A stretch of 64,000 nucleotides of DNA from Dyadobacter sp. SG02 (GTDB taxonomy: Bacteria; Bacteroidota; Bacteroidia; Cytophagales; Spirosomataceae): positions 310,001 to 374,000 of the forward strand of contig NZ_FNYL01000008.1 in the NCBI RefSeq assembly GCF_900109045.1, in the 5' to 3' direction. A model generated the notes under the pieces. That model was given only the letters and a program-made list of their open reading frames with translations. It did not search any database and was not told the origin of the DNA. This document shows, piece after piece, positions 28,115 to 37,505 of the stretch. Position numbers and translations under genes: made by a program. Each line of letters begins with the position of its first letter. Within the stretch, counting starts at the first letter, position 1.

Positions 28115-30607
28115 ATGGCCATCGAAATAATTACAACATCGTCGGTAACACCCGATGATTACCTGCTACATAAAGATACAGCAATATATCCTGCCTTTAT
28201 GGACGGTCTTGAATATGAGAGCTGGGGATCAGGGACGTCCATTAGTTCATCGAAAACCAATTATTTTCAGTTTAAGGCAACTGGAGCCAGCAATATAACT
28301 TGGTCTTCCGGTGTATTGCCGCCTGGTTTTCAACTGAGTCCACAGGGTCGGCTCTCGGGTACTCCATTGGAAGAGGGTACCTTTACCTTTTCTGTTACAG
28401 CGGAGTCTGGGAGTGAATCGGATACCCGAACGTTGTCGATGAAAATTTACCCCGAACGCTCCCGATGGCTGCGGGATGCGCGGTTAGGCGTCACTGTCCA
28501 TTGGGGGAGATTTACAGATCCAGCCATTAAAAACAGCCCATATTATGATCCTGGACCAAATGGAGGGACTGGAACAACAGATTTTCAGGCCCGAGCATTA
28601 ACAACAATGAATGCATCCTCCTGGGCAACACAGTTTTGCAAATGGGGGGCAAAGTTTATAGAATTTTCCGGCATTTGGCAAGATAGCTATCGAAACTGGA
28701 ATTCTACAACCGAGACAAGGTATGAGATGCACTCGACGCGAGATTTTGTTGGTGAAATTGTAAACGCATTCCATGCAGAAGGATTGAAGGTAATGTCTTA
28801 TTATTCGCCTGATTTCCAAAATCTACCCGACTATGAACATACCAGTGATGCGGACAAATATTCCCACGCGTGGGGAGGGATGAACAATGGGCTTGTAAAG
28901 GAACTGGTTTTGAAGGGGATTGATGGTCTCTGGGTGGATATTGGTGGGGCGTCTAGTGTATATGAGAACGAGGATCAGATAAATCCAAAGTGGTTCTATT
29001 GGGATTATCTGATTCCCACCATGCGGTACAACAACCCATTCTTTATTTTTGGTGTCAATCCCGGTGTTTTTAAGGGCGGAACACAAGTGGAGTTCCCGTA
29101 CTCCGACTTCGTAATTTATGAAAGTGTTGCTGCCGACTCAACAAGCGCAACGTTACTGGAAAAGGCAGTCCCGGTATTATCGAAGAAAAAAATGGCGATC
29201 TACGTATCAAATATGCTCAGCAAACACTTTGCGTGGGGAGCAAATATGGGAATGGCGCCGATTAAAGATATAAACGGCACAATTGAAAACCTGAAATTGA
29301 ATTGGGAAGCCGGAGCTACCGTATCCGTTGCATTGCCCGTGCAAACAAACGGCGTACTGGTACATCCGCACTTTGAACCAATAATGACCCAAATTGGTCT
29401 GGCTACCAAAGACAAAGGATCTAGTGCAGATCCTACAATATCTTACGTGGGGAATACTGTAAATATTGCAGCCCCCACATTAAGTAGGGTGTTTTTTACT
29501 CTTGACGGAACTGAACCAACCTTGAACAGCAACATATATGTTGGACCTTTAACAGTTGCCCGCAATACAAAATTGAAGATTCGAACGCTTGAACAGGCTA
29601 AATATATTGGCTATGTAAAAGAGTTAAGCATCGAAACTTTCTCACCAACGGGACCTAATTTAAAGCTGTTCAACTTGAACGACTCTGACCTTAATTACGT
29701 CCAGACAAAAAAGAATTATCGGGGAATGAAAGTTACGATAGGTAATGCGCCGGTAATTATAAAGGCAGTAGGCCGCAAAGCGGTAGGTGCGAGTATTCAG
29801 AGATCGATTATCATTCGAAGATTTTTTGATCAATATCCGGTCTATTCAGGTATGATGGATGGATCAGAACTGATCGAGGATGGTTACAAATTTAAGAATA
29901 TAACAGAAATTCGGTTGGAACGTGGGATGAGTTACGTCATATGTATTCAGGAAGACGGTGCTGGCGATGACAATGACACTGGCCCGTTTGAACCATATGC
30001 CTCAAACGATTTTGCAAGTATACCTTTCACGCAACATATTCGTATTGTGGAACCGTTCAAACTTAGTGCCCTTGGAGATTTCTTTCCTATACCTACTGAC
30101 AATAAAGGACAAATTCTGAACTTGAAATATGAAGTAGTAAAATTGGAGAGAAGCTCCAACCTTGCGCTAGGTAAACCTGCGAAATTTCTAAGCAATTCTT
30201 CGGGAGGAGAGCTAGGAGCTTCCGCTGAGAAATACTTTGCAATTAATGCTACCGATGGGAATAAAGATTCTGTTGCCAAAGCAGGAGGTGAATATCCATA
30301 CACGCTTCAAATAGATCTTTTGATGCCTCACAAAATTGATCGGATCACCTTAGACTTTACAACAGAGAATTTTGCAACAGAATTTCAAGTATACGCTTCG
30401 TTGAATAATAGTGGTGGGCCTAATGAACTTATTTCATCAATAAGTAACAACACAGCGAGGACGTTCGAGTTTAAGTTTAATTCTATTCTGGCACGATATG
30501 TGTTTGTTAAGGCAACTCAACCTAGTGTTGAAGGGCAAACTGGTGGCCAGATGGCAGTTTCTGCAATTGGTGTATTTTGCGACCAAGGCTCCAATAGAAA
30601 CAGTTGA
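28115..30607 (+). CDS. GH29-like (alpha-L-fucosidase superfamily) multidomain protein without signal peptide
   Basis: 830 residues. Residues about 30-115 form a putative Ig domain (ASNITWSSGVLPPGFQLSPQG). From about 120 comes a fucosidase-type barrel (RWLRDARLGVTVHWGRF). GIDGLWVDIGG places Asp275 where GH29 enzymes have their nucleophile. A chitobiase-C-like strand domain follows (VFFTLDGTEPTLNSNIY), then a domain shared with the paralog (YRGMKVTIGNAPVIIKAVGR), and an F5/8-type discoidin-like C-terminus (SNLALGKPAKFLSNSS). Compared with the exported paralog at 33244-35763 the protein begins just after the point where the paralog's signal peptide ends. Substrate unknown; acid/base residue not assigned. 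Confidence 0.75.
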   Translation: MAIEIITTSSVTPDDYLLHKDTAIYPAFMDGLEYESWGSGTSISSSKTNYFQFKATGASNITWSSGVLPPGFQLSPQGRLSGTPLEEGTFTFSVTAESGSESDTRTLSMKIYPERSRWLRDARLGVTVHWGRFTDPAIKNSPYYDPGPNGGTGTTDFQARALTTMNASSWATQFCKWGAKFIEFSGIWQDSYRNWNSTTETRYEMHSTRDFVGEIVNAFHAEGLKVMSYYSPDFQNLPDYEHTSDADKYSHAWGGMNNGLVKELVLKGIDGLWVDIGGASSVYENEDQINPKWFYWDYLIPTMRYNNPFFIFGVNPGVFKGGTQVEFPYSDFVIYESVAADSTSATLLEKAVPVLSKKKMAIYVSNMLSKHFAWGANMGMAPIKDINGTIENLKLNWEAGATVSVALPVQTNGVLVHPHFEPIMTQIGLATKDKGSSADPTISYVGNTVNIAAPTLSRVFFTLDGTEPTLNSNIYVGPLTVARNTKLKIRTLEQAKYIGYVKELSIETFSPTGPNLKLFNLNDSDLNYVQTKKNYRGMKVTIGNAPVIIKAVGRKAVGASIQRSIIIRRFFDQYPVYSGMMDGSELIEDGYKFKNITEIRLERGMSYVICIQEDGAGDDNDTGPFEPYASNDFASIPFTQHIRIVEPFKLSALGDFFPIPTDNKGQILNLKYEVVKLERSSNLALGKPAKFLSNSSGGELGASAEKYFAINATDGNKDSVAKAGGEYPYTLQIDLLMPHKIDRITLDFTTENFATEFQVYASLNNSGGPNELISSISNNTARTFEFKFNSILARYVFVKATQPSVEGQTGGQMAVSAIGVFCDQGSNRNS

Positions 30608-30632
30608 CTACTAGCCTAAAAATAAGTTCCTA

Positions 30633-30673
30633 AAATAACCGCTACGTCGACTTTTCGTAACGGTTATTTTTTT
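30633..30673. terminator. Bidirectional terminator between convergent genes
   Basis: Stem 30633-30641 paired with 30661-30669 plus inner pairs (TACG/CGTA), followed by T on the plus strand and by T-rich sequence on the minus strand. The stop codon of the minus-strand SGNH-like gene (30664-30666) lies inside the right arm. Confidence 0.8.
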
Positions 30674-31638
30674 GTGTTAAAAGGCTGTGCCTTAATTTCC
30701 GGCAATACACGCGCGATGTCTTCAATCATCAACTTACTCCTGCGCTCAATTCCGGGTAATAGCAAATGGTAGTTGGTGTCAAAGAATACGGAATCCGGCA
30801 GTTTATAACGTTCCGGCGCCGCAATCAACGGAAGGTGTTTCTCTTCAACTGCCTCATGAATTTTGTCAATCACCGGTTTCTGGTTTGCAAAGGATGCCGA
30901 TTGGTAAGCGGGGGGCATGAGAAACATCGTCGCTTTTTTACCTTCTACATATTGCTGAAAATCCACCAACAACTGCACGGCTTCGGGATTTACGTGATCT
31001 TCTTCCTTCGCCTTTTGCGCGGCTTTAAATTTAATACCAGCCTTTGTCCAATGCACATAGGCATCGCCGTAAGCGTTGAATGCCTTCCTGTCATATACAC
31101 CTACTGTGCCGGTAGCGCCAGGCTCTTTCGAAATTTTGAATTTCGTGGCCGCATAGAAAGGGATAAAACGCAACAAGTGACACCATTGTTTGGTATCGAT
31201 CTGGCGCATTCCCTCAGGGTACACATCGAAAAGTACCGAAACGAGCTCCATGTTGCCGTAAAACGAATCGGTGTAGTACTGGCTGTATTCGGGGATCACC
31301 ACCAGAATGTCGCCTTGGCGAATGTAGGGTTTGATGTCGGTAAGATAGAATTTCATGCCTAAGCTGGCGTGCAGGCCGGCATTGATCACCGGAATTTGTA
31401 GCGCATCCTGGATGCGCTTGCTATCCAACCCATAGGCAACATTGGAGCCGCCAATGATGATGATCCGCTGGCTACCGGAAGCGGAGACGGCCGTTTTCCG
31501 CAGATTATCATGCTTGTCAAGCAATGCGCCGAGCATGTTGTGCTTTGCGGCCGGATTAGGGAAAATAAAAAGGGCAACGGCCAGGAGCAGAGTTACGAGG
31601 CCAGCAAAAATTGTCGTGCGTGTGACAAATCGCTTCAT
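30664..31638 (-). CDS. SGNH/DltD-AlgJ-like acyl-transfer partner protein
   Basis: 324 residues with an N-terminal membrane anchor (TTIFAGLVTLLLAVALFIF). The segment IIIIGGSNVAYGLDSKRIQ matches the block I Ser of SGNH/DltD-like proteins, and near the C-terminus FFDTNYHLLLPG gives the D-x-x-H catalytic pair. The gene starts two bases after the stop of the MBOAT gene, so they are translationally linked. In alginate, D-alanyl and cellulose systems such a pair moves an acyl group across the membrane and onto an extracytoplasmic polymer. I infer O-acylation of the exopolysaccharide. A truncated paralog lies at 21250-21888. Confidence 0.85.
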   Translation of the reverse strand: MKRFVTRTTIFAGLVTLLLAVALFIFPNPAAKHNMLGALLDKHDNLRKTAVSASGSQRIIIIGGSNVAYGLDSKRIQDALQIPVINAGLHASLGMKFYLTDIKPYIRQGDILVVIPEYSQYYTDSFYGNMELVSVLFDVYPEGMRQIDTKQWCHLLRFIPFYAATKFKISKEPGATGTVGVYDRKAFNAYGDAYVHWTKAGIKFKAAQKAKEEDHVNPEAVQLLVDFQQYVEGKKATMFLMPPAYQSASFANQKPVIDKIHEAVEEKHLPLIAAPERYKLPDSVFFDTNYHLLLPGIERRSKLMIEDIARVLPEIKAQPFNTKK

Positions 31639-31640
31639 TG

Positions 31641-33077
31641 TCAGAACTGAAAGTAAATGAATTCCTGATCCTGTTTATAGCTGGCAAGGCATAGTATCAG
31701 TAAGAAAAGGTATATGCCCCAACGGATAGACGGGTATTTGACCCGCACTGTTTCAAAAGGATGATTGCTGGCGCGTTCCAGCCATTCGATCGTTAACATT
31801 GATGCCATAAAGAGCATTAATGTGTGGTAACCACTGTGCAGCGGCACTGAGAAAAATGATTTGCTGGCGATGCCTTGTAGGTATTCCCAGGCTTTGGTAA
31901 TGTTTTCGGCCCGGAAAAGTATCCAGCCTATGGTAACGAGCGTGAATGTCAACGCCATTTGAAATGCCTCCTTTATCGACGGCAGTAGGCGATTGGTGGC
32001 CACAGGGCCTACATTTTTACGATTTTTGTCAAATATCAGCAAGGGAAGGAACAGGAGACCATGGTACACTCCCCAGGCAATAAACGTCCAGTTGGCACCG
32101 TGCCAGAATCCGCTGACAGTGAAGATGATCATCGTGTTGCGGATCGTTTTTAGTTTGCCAAAACGACTTCCACCGAGCGGGTAATATAGGTAATCCTTGA
32201 ACCACGAGGAGAGCGAAATGTGCCAGCGGCGCCAGAATTCCGCAATATCGCGAGAAAAGTATGGGAAGTTAAAGTTCTTCAGCAATTCAAATCCGAAAAG
32301 CCGGGCCGTACCCAGCGCAATATCGGAATAGCCCGAGAAATCGCCGTAAATCTGGAATGCGAAAAATACAGCACCTAGGGCCAGCGTACTGCCGCTATAA
32401 CCGCCCGGATCGCTGAAAATGGGAGTTGCGTAGGCGGCACAGCCATCGGCGATCACCACCTTCTTGAAAAAGCCCCACAGCATTTGGCGAAGGCCATCCA
32501 CGGCTTTGGAATATTCGAATGTACGCGGGCGCTCAATTTGCGGGAGCAGGTGCGTAGCACGTTCGATCGGGCCAGCGACGAGTAATGGAAAAAAGCTCAC
32601 AAACAGTGCATAGTCGATGAAATTGCTGGTGGGCGTTATTTTTCTGTTATAGATATCAAACACATAAGAAAGTCCATGGAATGTGTAGAAGGATATCCCG
32701 ATGGGTAAAATAATGTTCAATGTGCTGGAATAGGCCTGCAAACCGTTTAACGAAAGGAATTCGGCGAAAGATTCAACAAAAAAGCCGAAGTACTTGAAAT
32801 AGGCGAGAAATCCTAGGTTAATCGTCACACTCGCGACCAGCCAGCGTTTGCGGGCACCCTCCGATCTTGCATTGTGAATCCGTAACCCGCTATAAAAATC
32901 AAGCAGTGTCGAAAAACATAGCAGGCCCAGGAAACGCCAGTCCCAGCAGCCGTAAAAGTAGTAGCTGGCAATTAGCACCAAGATGTTCTGATACTTTACA
33001 TCTTTCCGGGGCAACAGCCAATACAGTATAAAAACGATGGGGAGAAATACTGCAAATTCGATCGAATTAAATAACAT
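31641..33077 (-). CDS. MBOAT-family O-acyltransferase (AlgI/DltB-like)
   Basis: A 478-residue multipass membrane protein. The N-terminus MLFNSIEFAVFLPIVFILYW and the block FFPLLVAGPIERATHLLPQI are standard for AlgI-type MBOATs. FGDFSGYSDIALGTARLFGF-like sequence, WHISLSSWFKDYLYYPLGGS and the FWHGANWTFIAWGVYHGL segment with the catalytic His (about residue 339) are all present. It passes acyl groups from the cytoplasm to an extracytoplasmic acceptor through the SGNH-like partner encoded directly downstream. Confidence 0.94.
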   Translation of the reverse strand: MLFNSIEFAVFLPIVFILYWLLPRKDVKYQNILVLIASYYFYGCWDWRFLGLLCFSTLLDFYSGLRIHNARSEGARKRWLVASVTINLGFLAYFKYFGFFVESFAEFLSLNGLQAYSSTLNIILPIGISFYTFHGLSYVFDIYNRKITPTSNFIDYALFVSFFPLLVAGPIERATHLLPQIERPRTFEYSKAVDGLRQMLWGFFKKVVIADGCAAYATPIFSDPGGYSGSTLALGAVFFAFQIYGDFSGYSDIALGTARLFGFELLKNFNFPYFSRDIAEFWRRWHISLSSWFKDYLYYPLGGSRFGKLKTIRNTMIIFTVSGFWHGANWTFIAWGVYHGLLFLPLLIFDKNRKNVGPVATNRLLPSIKEAFQMALTFTLVTIGWILFRAENITKAWEYLQGIASKSFFSVPLHSGYHTLMLFMASMLTIEWLERASNHPFETVRVKYPSIRWGIYLFLLILCLASYKQDQEFIYFQF

Positions 33078-33243
33078 ATAGAAAGTTCATTTCAACGCCC
33101 CCGTGTGAAACAATAGCGTGTTAAAGGTTGGGCAAAGTAACAATATTACCGCCAATTAGCGCGTGTCGCAGGCTAATTTTAATGCACCGGTAATCTTTTG
33201 GCACGTTATTTCTAACCATATTTGCCAAAACAACCTTGCTGCT

Positions 33244-35763
33244 ATGAAAAGAATTTCAGAACAGGTTTTTGGTATCTTGTTTCTATTTTTATCGATCCTG
33301 TTGTCCGGCTTTGGCCAGAATTCGGGGCTCAGGATCACCACTACATCTTCTGGCGAATACCAGAAAAATCCGAAAACATCTATCTATCCCGCTTTTGTGG
33401 ATAATATTATTTACCAATCCTGGACAGAAGCCGGGCCATCACCATTCTTTCAGCTCACAGCCGAAGGTGGCACGCCGCCCTACACCTGGGCACTGACCGG
33501 CGGTGCATTGCCTAACGGGCTTAAGTTGAATAAAAACGGCAAAATCCAGGGTATGCCTTCAAAGGAGGGTAACTATCAATTTACCGCCAAAGTAACTGAT
33601 TCAAAAGGTTCCTCGGTCAGCAAACCGCTCAATTTCGAAGCAGCTCCCTACCGTTCTAAATGGTTCTCCGACGCCAAATTTGGCATATACATTACCTGGG
33701 GTGCATATAGCGCCCCTAGTCTCAAAGGCAAGGATGGGATCGCGCAGTTTGAAAAAAGAATTACAAAGTTCAACGCTGACGAATGGGCTCAGACGGTCGT
33801 AGACCTGGGAGGAAAAGTGTTGACAGCCAACGTTAAAGCTGGCGACGGCGTACGGCTCTGGCCCTCTACAACGCCCAGCAAGTTGGAGCTCAAGACAAAA
33901 CGTAATATTGTAAAAGAACTCGTGGAGGCCTGCCATAAGAAAAACATTCGCTTCATCGCTTATATCGCGCCGGACAATGGCTGGAACAAGGACGTTATCG
34001 ACACCTCTCCCGATGGGACATATGGCACGCTTAACCTGGGCCTTATCCGTGAATTGATAGCGATGGGAGTTGATGGTTTTTGGGTAGATATGACTTCCGC
34101 TACCGAATTGTACCAGGGGTTCGATTATAACTGGTTCCCGTGGAGCAAGATGATTCCGATCATGCGCACGAACAATCCGAAGGTTATTTTTGCCAACAAT
34201 ACTGGCTTGGGCTTCGGAGGGACGGTCCTCCAATATCCAAATACGGACGTAATCGTGTATGAAGGCGGCACCTCGCCGCATGAGACTGCATTGGAGGTCG
34301 CCAAACCGGCAACAGTAAGAAAAAAACTGGCTATCGAAGTAGATAATCTGCTGGACAACTCATGGTCGTGGAGGGAAGACCCGAAACAGCGGTCGCCCAA
34401 ACCAGTGGATATGATGATTAACAATATCAAAAAGAACTGGGAGGCAGGCGCAACTTACATGCTTAGCTATCCAGTAACTGCGGATGGCGAGATCATGCCC
34501 GATTTGTATAAGGACAGGCTCCTGCAAATAGCCGCCTTTGTAAGGAAAAACCAGGGATGGAGCCGTACGCCGCAAGCATCTCTTTCGGATACCGTCGATT
34601 ACCGTGGCGCCCAGAAACTATCACTCACGGCATCGGCCCGCTCGAAAATCTATTATACCATCGACGGCAGTCGCCCTACCACGACTAGTAAGCTGTACAA
34701 GAGCCCCATTTTGATCAGCAAAACGTGTCGCGTACAGGCCGTGGCGTGGGAACCCGGAATGCCTGTCAGCAAAGTATTCGACAAGACATTTACCGTGCTC
34801 GATGGCACAAAACTCGCTGCCGCCAAAGCAAATCCCGCACCGCCCGCTGCACACTCGGCAGCTCGATCGGCCGCAGTAGAAGTGGCGACCGTGGGCAAAA
34901 CTGAGCCTAAGGGCTTTTACCGTGGCATGCGCATCACGGTGGGGAGCGTCCCGATCCGTGTTACCGAAGTGGGGCGCAAGCAGGTGGCGGGAAATAGCGA
35001 GCGGCATACGATCATCATCAAAAGGTTTGTCGACGATTACCCGTTGCTGACGGCGTCACTGAATACCGCCGTCCTACCGGTAGGCTCGGATGGTTACCAA
35101 TATGCCGCTATTCCGCCGATCACACTGGAGGCAGGCAAATCGTACGTGATCGGATTCCGTGAAGACAATGTTGACAAGTATTTCCCGGACGATTTTAAGA
35201 GCGTTGCTGCGACCGATGATTACAGAGTGATCGGTTACAATATTCTCAGCCCGCAGGGGGCGAAGTTTCCTGTCGTGGACGACAAAATCGGGCAGTTGGT
35301 AGGACTTAAATACGAAAAGGTCGGTGCTGACGCCGCTAATACCAATCTGGCGCTCGGCAAACACGCTTCGCTGCGTGCCAACAACGACCAGGGCCTCGGC
35401 CCAGCCAACCAGATTTACTTTGCGGAGAACGGAATCGATGGAGACCCGAATACCAGGGCACAGGCAGGCGGTCAATACCCATGGACATTTTTAGTGGACC
35501 TGATTAAAGTGGAAAAGGGCATCAAGGAAGCCAAGATCACATTTGGCAAGACTGCGTTTTCGACAGAGTTTGTGTTAATGGCCTCGCCCGACAACAAGAA
35601 TTGGACCACGCTCGCTCAGAAATCGGATAACTCAGACCTGAACATCGACTTGAAATTCAACCCAATTGACGCCCGCTATTTCAAACTCCGTTCGCTGAAA
35701 CCTGAGAAAAGCGGGGACAGAGGAGGGTCGATGGGCGTGCTCGAATTTGAGTTGTACAGGTAG
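33244..35763 (+). CDS. Exported GH29-like multidomain protein
   Basis: 839 residues from the start at 33244, chosen because it opens a signal peptide (MKRISEQVFGILFLFLSILL, cleavage likely near SGFGQ). The order is as in the AT-rich paralog at 28115: Ig-like (GTPPYTWALTGGALPNGLKL), GH29-like barrel (KWFSDAKFGIYITWGAY; Asp282 in GVDGFWVDMTSAT at the nucleophile position), chitobiase-C-like (IYYTIDGSRPTTTSKLY), Ala-rich linker, shared domain (FYRGMRITVGSVPIRVTEVGR), C-terminal discoidin-like (TNLALGKHASLRANNDQG). Likely a periplasmic or surface glycoside hydrolase acting on a fucose-like sugar. It is divergent from the MBOAT/SGNH pair. Confidence 0.8.
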   Translation: MKRISEQVFGILFLFLSILLSGFGQNSGLRITTTSSGEYQKNPKTSIYPAFVDNIIYQSWTEAGPSPFFQLTAEGGTPPYTWALTGGALPNGLKLNKNGKIQGMPSKEGNYQFTAKVTDSKGSSVSKPLNFEAAPYRSKWFSDAKFGIYITWGAYSAPSLKGKDGIAQFEKRITKFNADEWAQTVVDLGGKVLTANVKAGDGVRLWPSTTPSKLELKTKRNIVKELVEACHKKNIRFIAYIAPDNGWNKDVIDTSPDGTYGTLNLGLIRELIAMGVDGFWVDMTSATELYQGFDYNWFPWSKMIPIMRTNNPKVIFANNTGLGFGGTVLQYPNTDVIVYEGGTSPHETALEVAKPATVRKKLAIEVDNLLDNSWSWREDPKQRSPKPVDMMINNIKKNWEAGATYMLSYPVTADGEIMPDLYKDRLLQIAAFVRKNQGWSRTPQASLSDTVDYRGAQKLSLTASARSKIYYTIDGSRPTTTSKLYKSPILISKTCRVQAVAWEPGMPVSKVFDKTFTVLDGTKLAAAKANPAPPAAHSAARSAAVEVATVGKTEPKGFYRGMRITVGSVPIRVTEVGRKQVAGNSERHTIIIKRFVDDYPLLTASLNTAVLPVGSDGYQYAAIPPITLEAGKSYVIGFREDNVDKYFPDDFKSVAATDDYRVIGYNILSPQGAKFPVVDDKIGQLVGLKYEKVGADAANTNLALGKHASLRANNDQGLGPANQIYFAENGIDGDPNTRAQAGGQYPWTFLVDLIKVEKGIKEAKITFGKTAFSTEFVLMASPDNKNWTTLAQKSDNSDLNIDLKFNPIDARYFKLRSLKPEKSGDRGGSMGVLEFELYR

Positions 35764-35866
35764 TGTGGAGCTTCATATGAATCTTTTAGTAGACTTATAA
35801 GTATTTTATTGATTGACAGGTCTTTAAGTTGTGTTTGCTTGGATTGCTCACATAACTTATACTCCC

Positions 35867-36265
35867 ATGGCACGTCGTAAAACCTCTGCCCTTGCCGCAA
35901 TTTTCTTGTTGGTGGTTATACTTTCGTGTACAGACCATTCGAACCCCGACACTGGCAACCCAGGCCAAGCTTGTACGCGGGAGAATGGCAGTGCAAGGTT
36001 CTATAATTGTGAATTTGAAATCGTTAAGATAGATTTCATGCGGCAAAGTTCGAATGACGCATCTTTCGCTACAATTACGCCTTCCAGCCATGATATAGTA
36101 CTTCCGAGAAGTCTGGCCTACTTGTACCAACCATCCAGTGGAGGAGGGGCAGAGATTCTTTATAAAATCAGACTTCATATAAAACGCATTGCCGAACCCG
36201 CATTCCCGACACCGGGAGGGTACTGGATTAGCGACAGCCGTCCGTTCGGGGGCACCGCAGACTGA
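35867..36265 (+). CDS. Small putative lipoprotein
   Basis: 132 residues. A lipoprotein signal is clear: MARRKTSALAAIFLLVVILS followed by Cys, with lipobox VILSC. The mature part is about 110 residues and matches no family I recognise (FYNCEFEIVKIDFMRQSSND...). The stop codon TGA ends exactly where the IS3 element begins (36266), so the C-terminus may have been altered by the insertion. A longer frame to 35831 would place the signal away from the N-terminus. Confidence 0.65.
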   Translation: MARRKTSALAAIFLLVVILSCTDHSNPDTGNPGQACTRENGSARFYNCEFEIVKIDFMRQSSNDASFATITPSSHDIVLPRSLAYLYQPSSGGGAEILYKIRLHIKRIAEPAFPTPGGYWISDSRPFGGTAD

Positions 36266-36311
36266 AATACTCCCTGTTCGCTGGACAGCGTACGAATGAA
36301 ATTAAGTTTAA

Positions 36312-37157
36312 TTAGGATGCTTTTGCATTGATCTGGAAAAACAATTCGTCAGGAATGTACCCGGTCCCCGTGTGTTTGCGCCGACGGTCGTAAAATTCTA
36401 CATATGCTTTTACTCCTCGATACAGATCCATTCCACCATTTGGAGGATTTAAATAGATGTACTCTTGTTTGAGCGACCTCCAAAATCTTTCGATAAAAAC
36501 ATTGTCCAGGGCCCGTCCTTTTCCGTCCATTGAGATTTGTATCCCTTTCTCTAAGAGCGGCTTGATAAAGCCCTGACTTGTGAATTGACTCTCCTGGTCG
36601 GTGTTGAATATTTCGGGCTTCCCATCAGTACGTGTAGCATCCGAAAGTGTTTCCCTACACCACTCCATACTCATCGTATTAGATATACTCCATCCCACAA
36701 TCCGACGACTGTAAACATCGATGATAGCGAACATGTACATAAAGCCTCTGAACATTGGGATATACGAGATATCCGCTTGCCAAACCTGGTTGGGCCGCTC
36801 GATTTTCAAGCCCCTCAGCAGGTAAGGATATTTGTAGTCAGTTGGGCTGGCCTTGCTCAGATTACGTTTGGGATAGATAGTCTTCAAATTCATAATCTTG
36901 TAAAGTCTTCTTACCCGCTTCACACCAACATGATATCCCAGTCCGATCAGGTAATCACGCATGCGTTCTACCCCGTAAAACGGGCAGTCTAGGAATTGGC
37001 GATCAATGGCCTTCATTAATCGCTGGTTTAACAGAGACTGACCTCTTGGTTTAAAATAATAGCTACTGCGCTGTAAACCAATTAATTTGCACTGTGCCGA
37101 AACGCTTAGCTCGGGGTACTCAGGGGAAACAAGTCCGCGTTTCTCCATAACACTCAT
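36312..37157 (-). CDS. IS3-family transposase OrfB (DDE integrase domain)
   Basis: 281 residues of the rve integrase type. The HTH_21-like N-terminus (FYGVERMRDYLIGLGYHVG) is followed by the DDE core: Asp in QADISYIP, Asp in FNTDQESQFTS, Glu in VFIERFWRS, then EYIYLNPPNG and YVEFYDRRRKHTGTGYIP. In the second block Glu replaces the usual Gly (DQGSQ in most relatives), which may impair activity. Expressed as a fusion with OrfA by frameshifting in this family. Confidence 0.93.
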   Translation of the reverse strand: MSVMEKRGLVSPEYPELSVSAQCKLIGLQRSSYYFKPRGQSLLNQRLMKAIDRQFLDCPFYGVERMRDYLIGLGYHVGVKRVRRLYKIMNLKTIYPKRNLSKASPTDYKYPYLLRGLKIERPNQVWQADISYIPMFRGFMYMFAIIDVYSRRIVGWSISNTMSMEWCRETLSDATRTDGKPEIFNTDQESQFTSQGFIKPLLEKGIQISMDGKGRALDNVFIERFWRSLKQEYIYLNPPNGGMDLYRGVKAYVEFYDRRRKHTGTGYIPDELFFQINAKAS

Positions 37158-37441
37158 TTCCCCAAGACCTTTTTTAAAAAATCGACTTGGACTTGAAGTT
37201 CACCGATCTTGGAATACAATTCCTTCTCCTTTGTGTTTTCGGATTCATTACTAGTGGCGGGTGCTTCTTTGCTGAAAACTAATTGAGCCTTTTCCAGAAA
37301 TTCTCGCTTCCAGGCCGCTATCTGTGTTGGATGAATCTGGTATTTGGAGGCCAACTCCTGCACGGTCTGATCCTCTTTAATCGCTTCGATAGCCACTTTG
37401 GCCTTGAAGCTTGCACTGAATTTTCTGCGTTCCTTTTTCAT
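37154..37441 (-). CDS. IS3-family transposase OrfA
   Basis: 95 residues: an HTH_Tnp_1 helix-turn-helix (KFSASFKAKVAIEAIKEDQT) followed by a leucine-zipper-like end (LYSKIGELQVQVDFLKKVLG). Near its end the minus strand reads A6G (complement of 37169-37175), the usual -1 slippage site for making the OrfAB transposase. OrfB lies in the -1 frame with an ATGA overlap. Confidence 0.92.
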   Translation of the reverse strand: MKKERRKFSASFKAKVAIEAIKEDQTVQELASKYQIHPTQIAAWKREFLEKAQLVFSKEAPATSNESENTKEKELYSKIGELQVQVDFLKKVLGK

Positions 37442-37505
37442 AGTCAGCTACTAATTTAGAAATTTAAGCAGCTGTCCAGATTTTTGGGAGTATTATAGTA
37501 AGGGA

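Larger units (their letters stand above)
36266..37494 (-). mobile_element. IS3-family insertion sequence (intact reading frames)
   Basis: About 1.23 kb bounded by imperfect inverted repeats: AATACTCCC with CTGGACAGC six bases further in, at both ends (left from 36266, right to 37494). It encodes OrfA and OrfB overlapping by 4 bp. No convincing target duplication was found in the flanks (CTGA on the left, ATAG on the right), so the exact ends could be off by a few bases. Confidence 0.85.
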
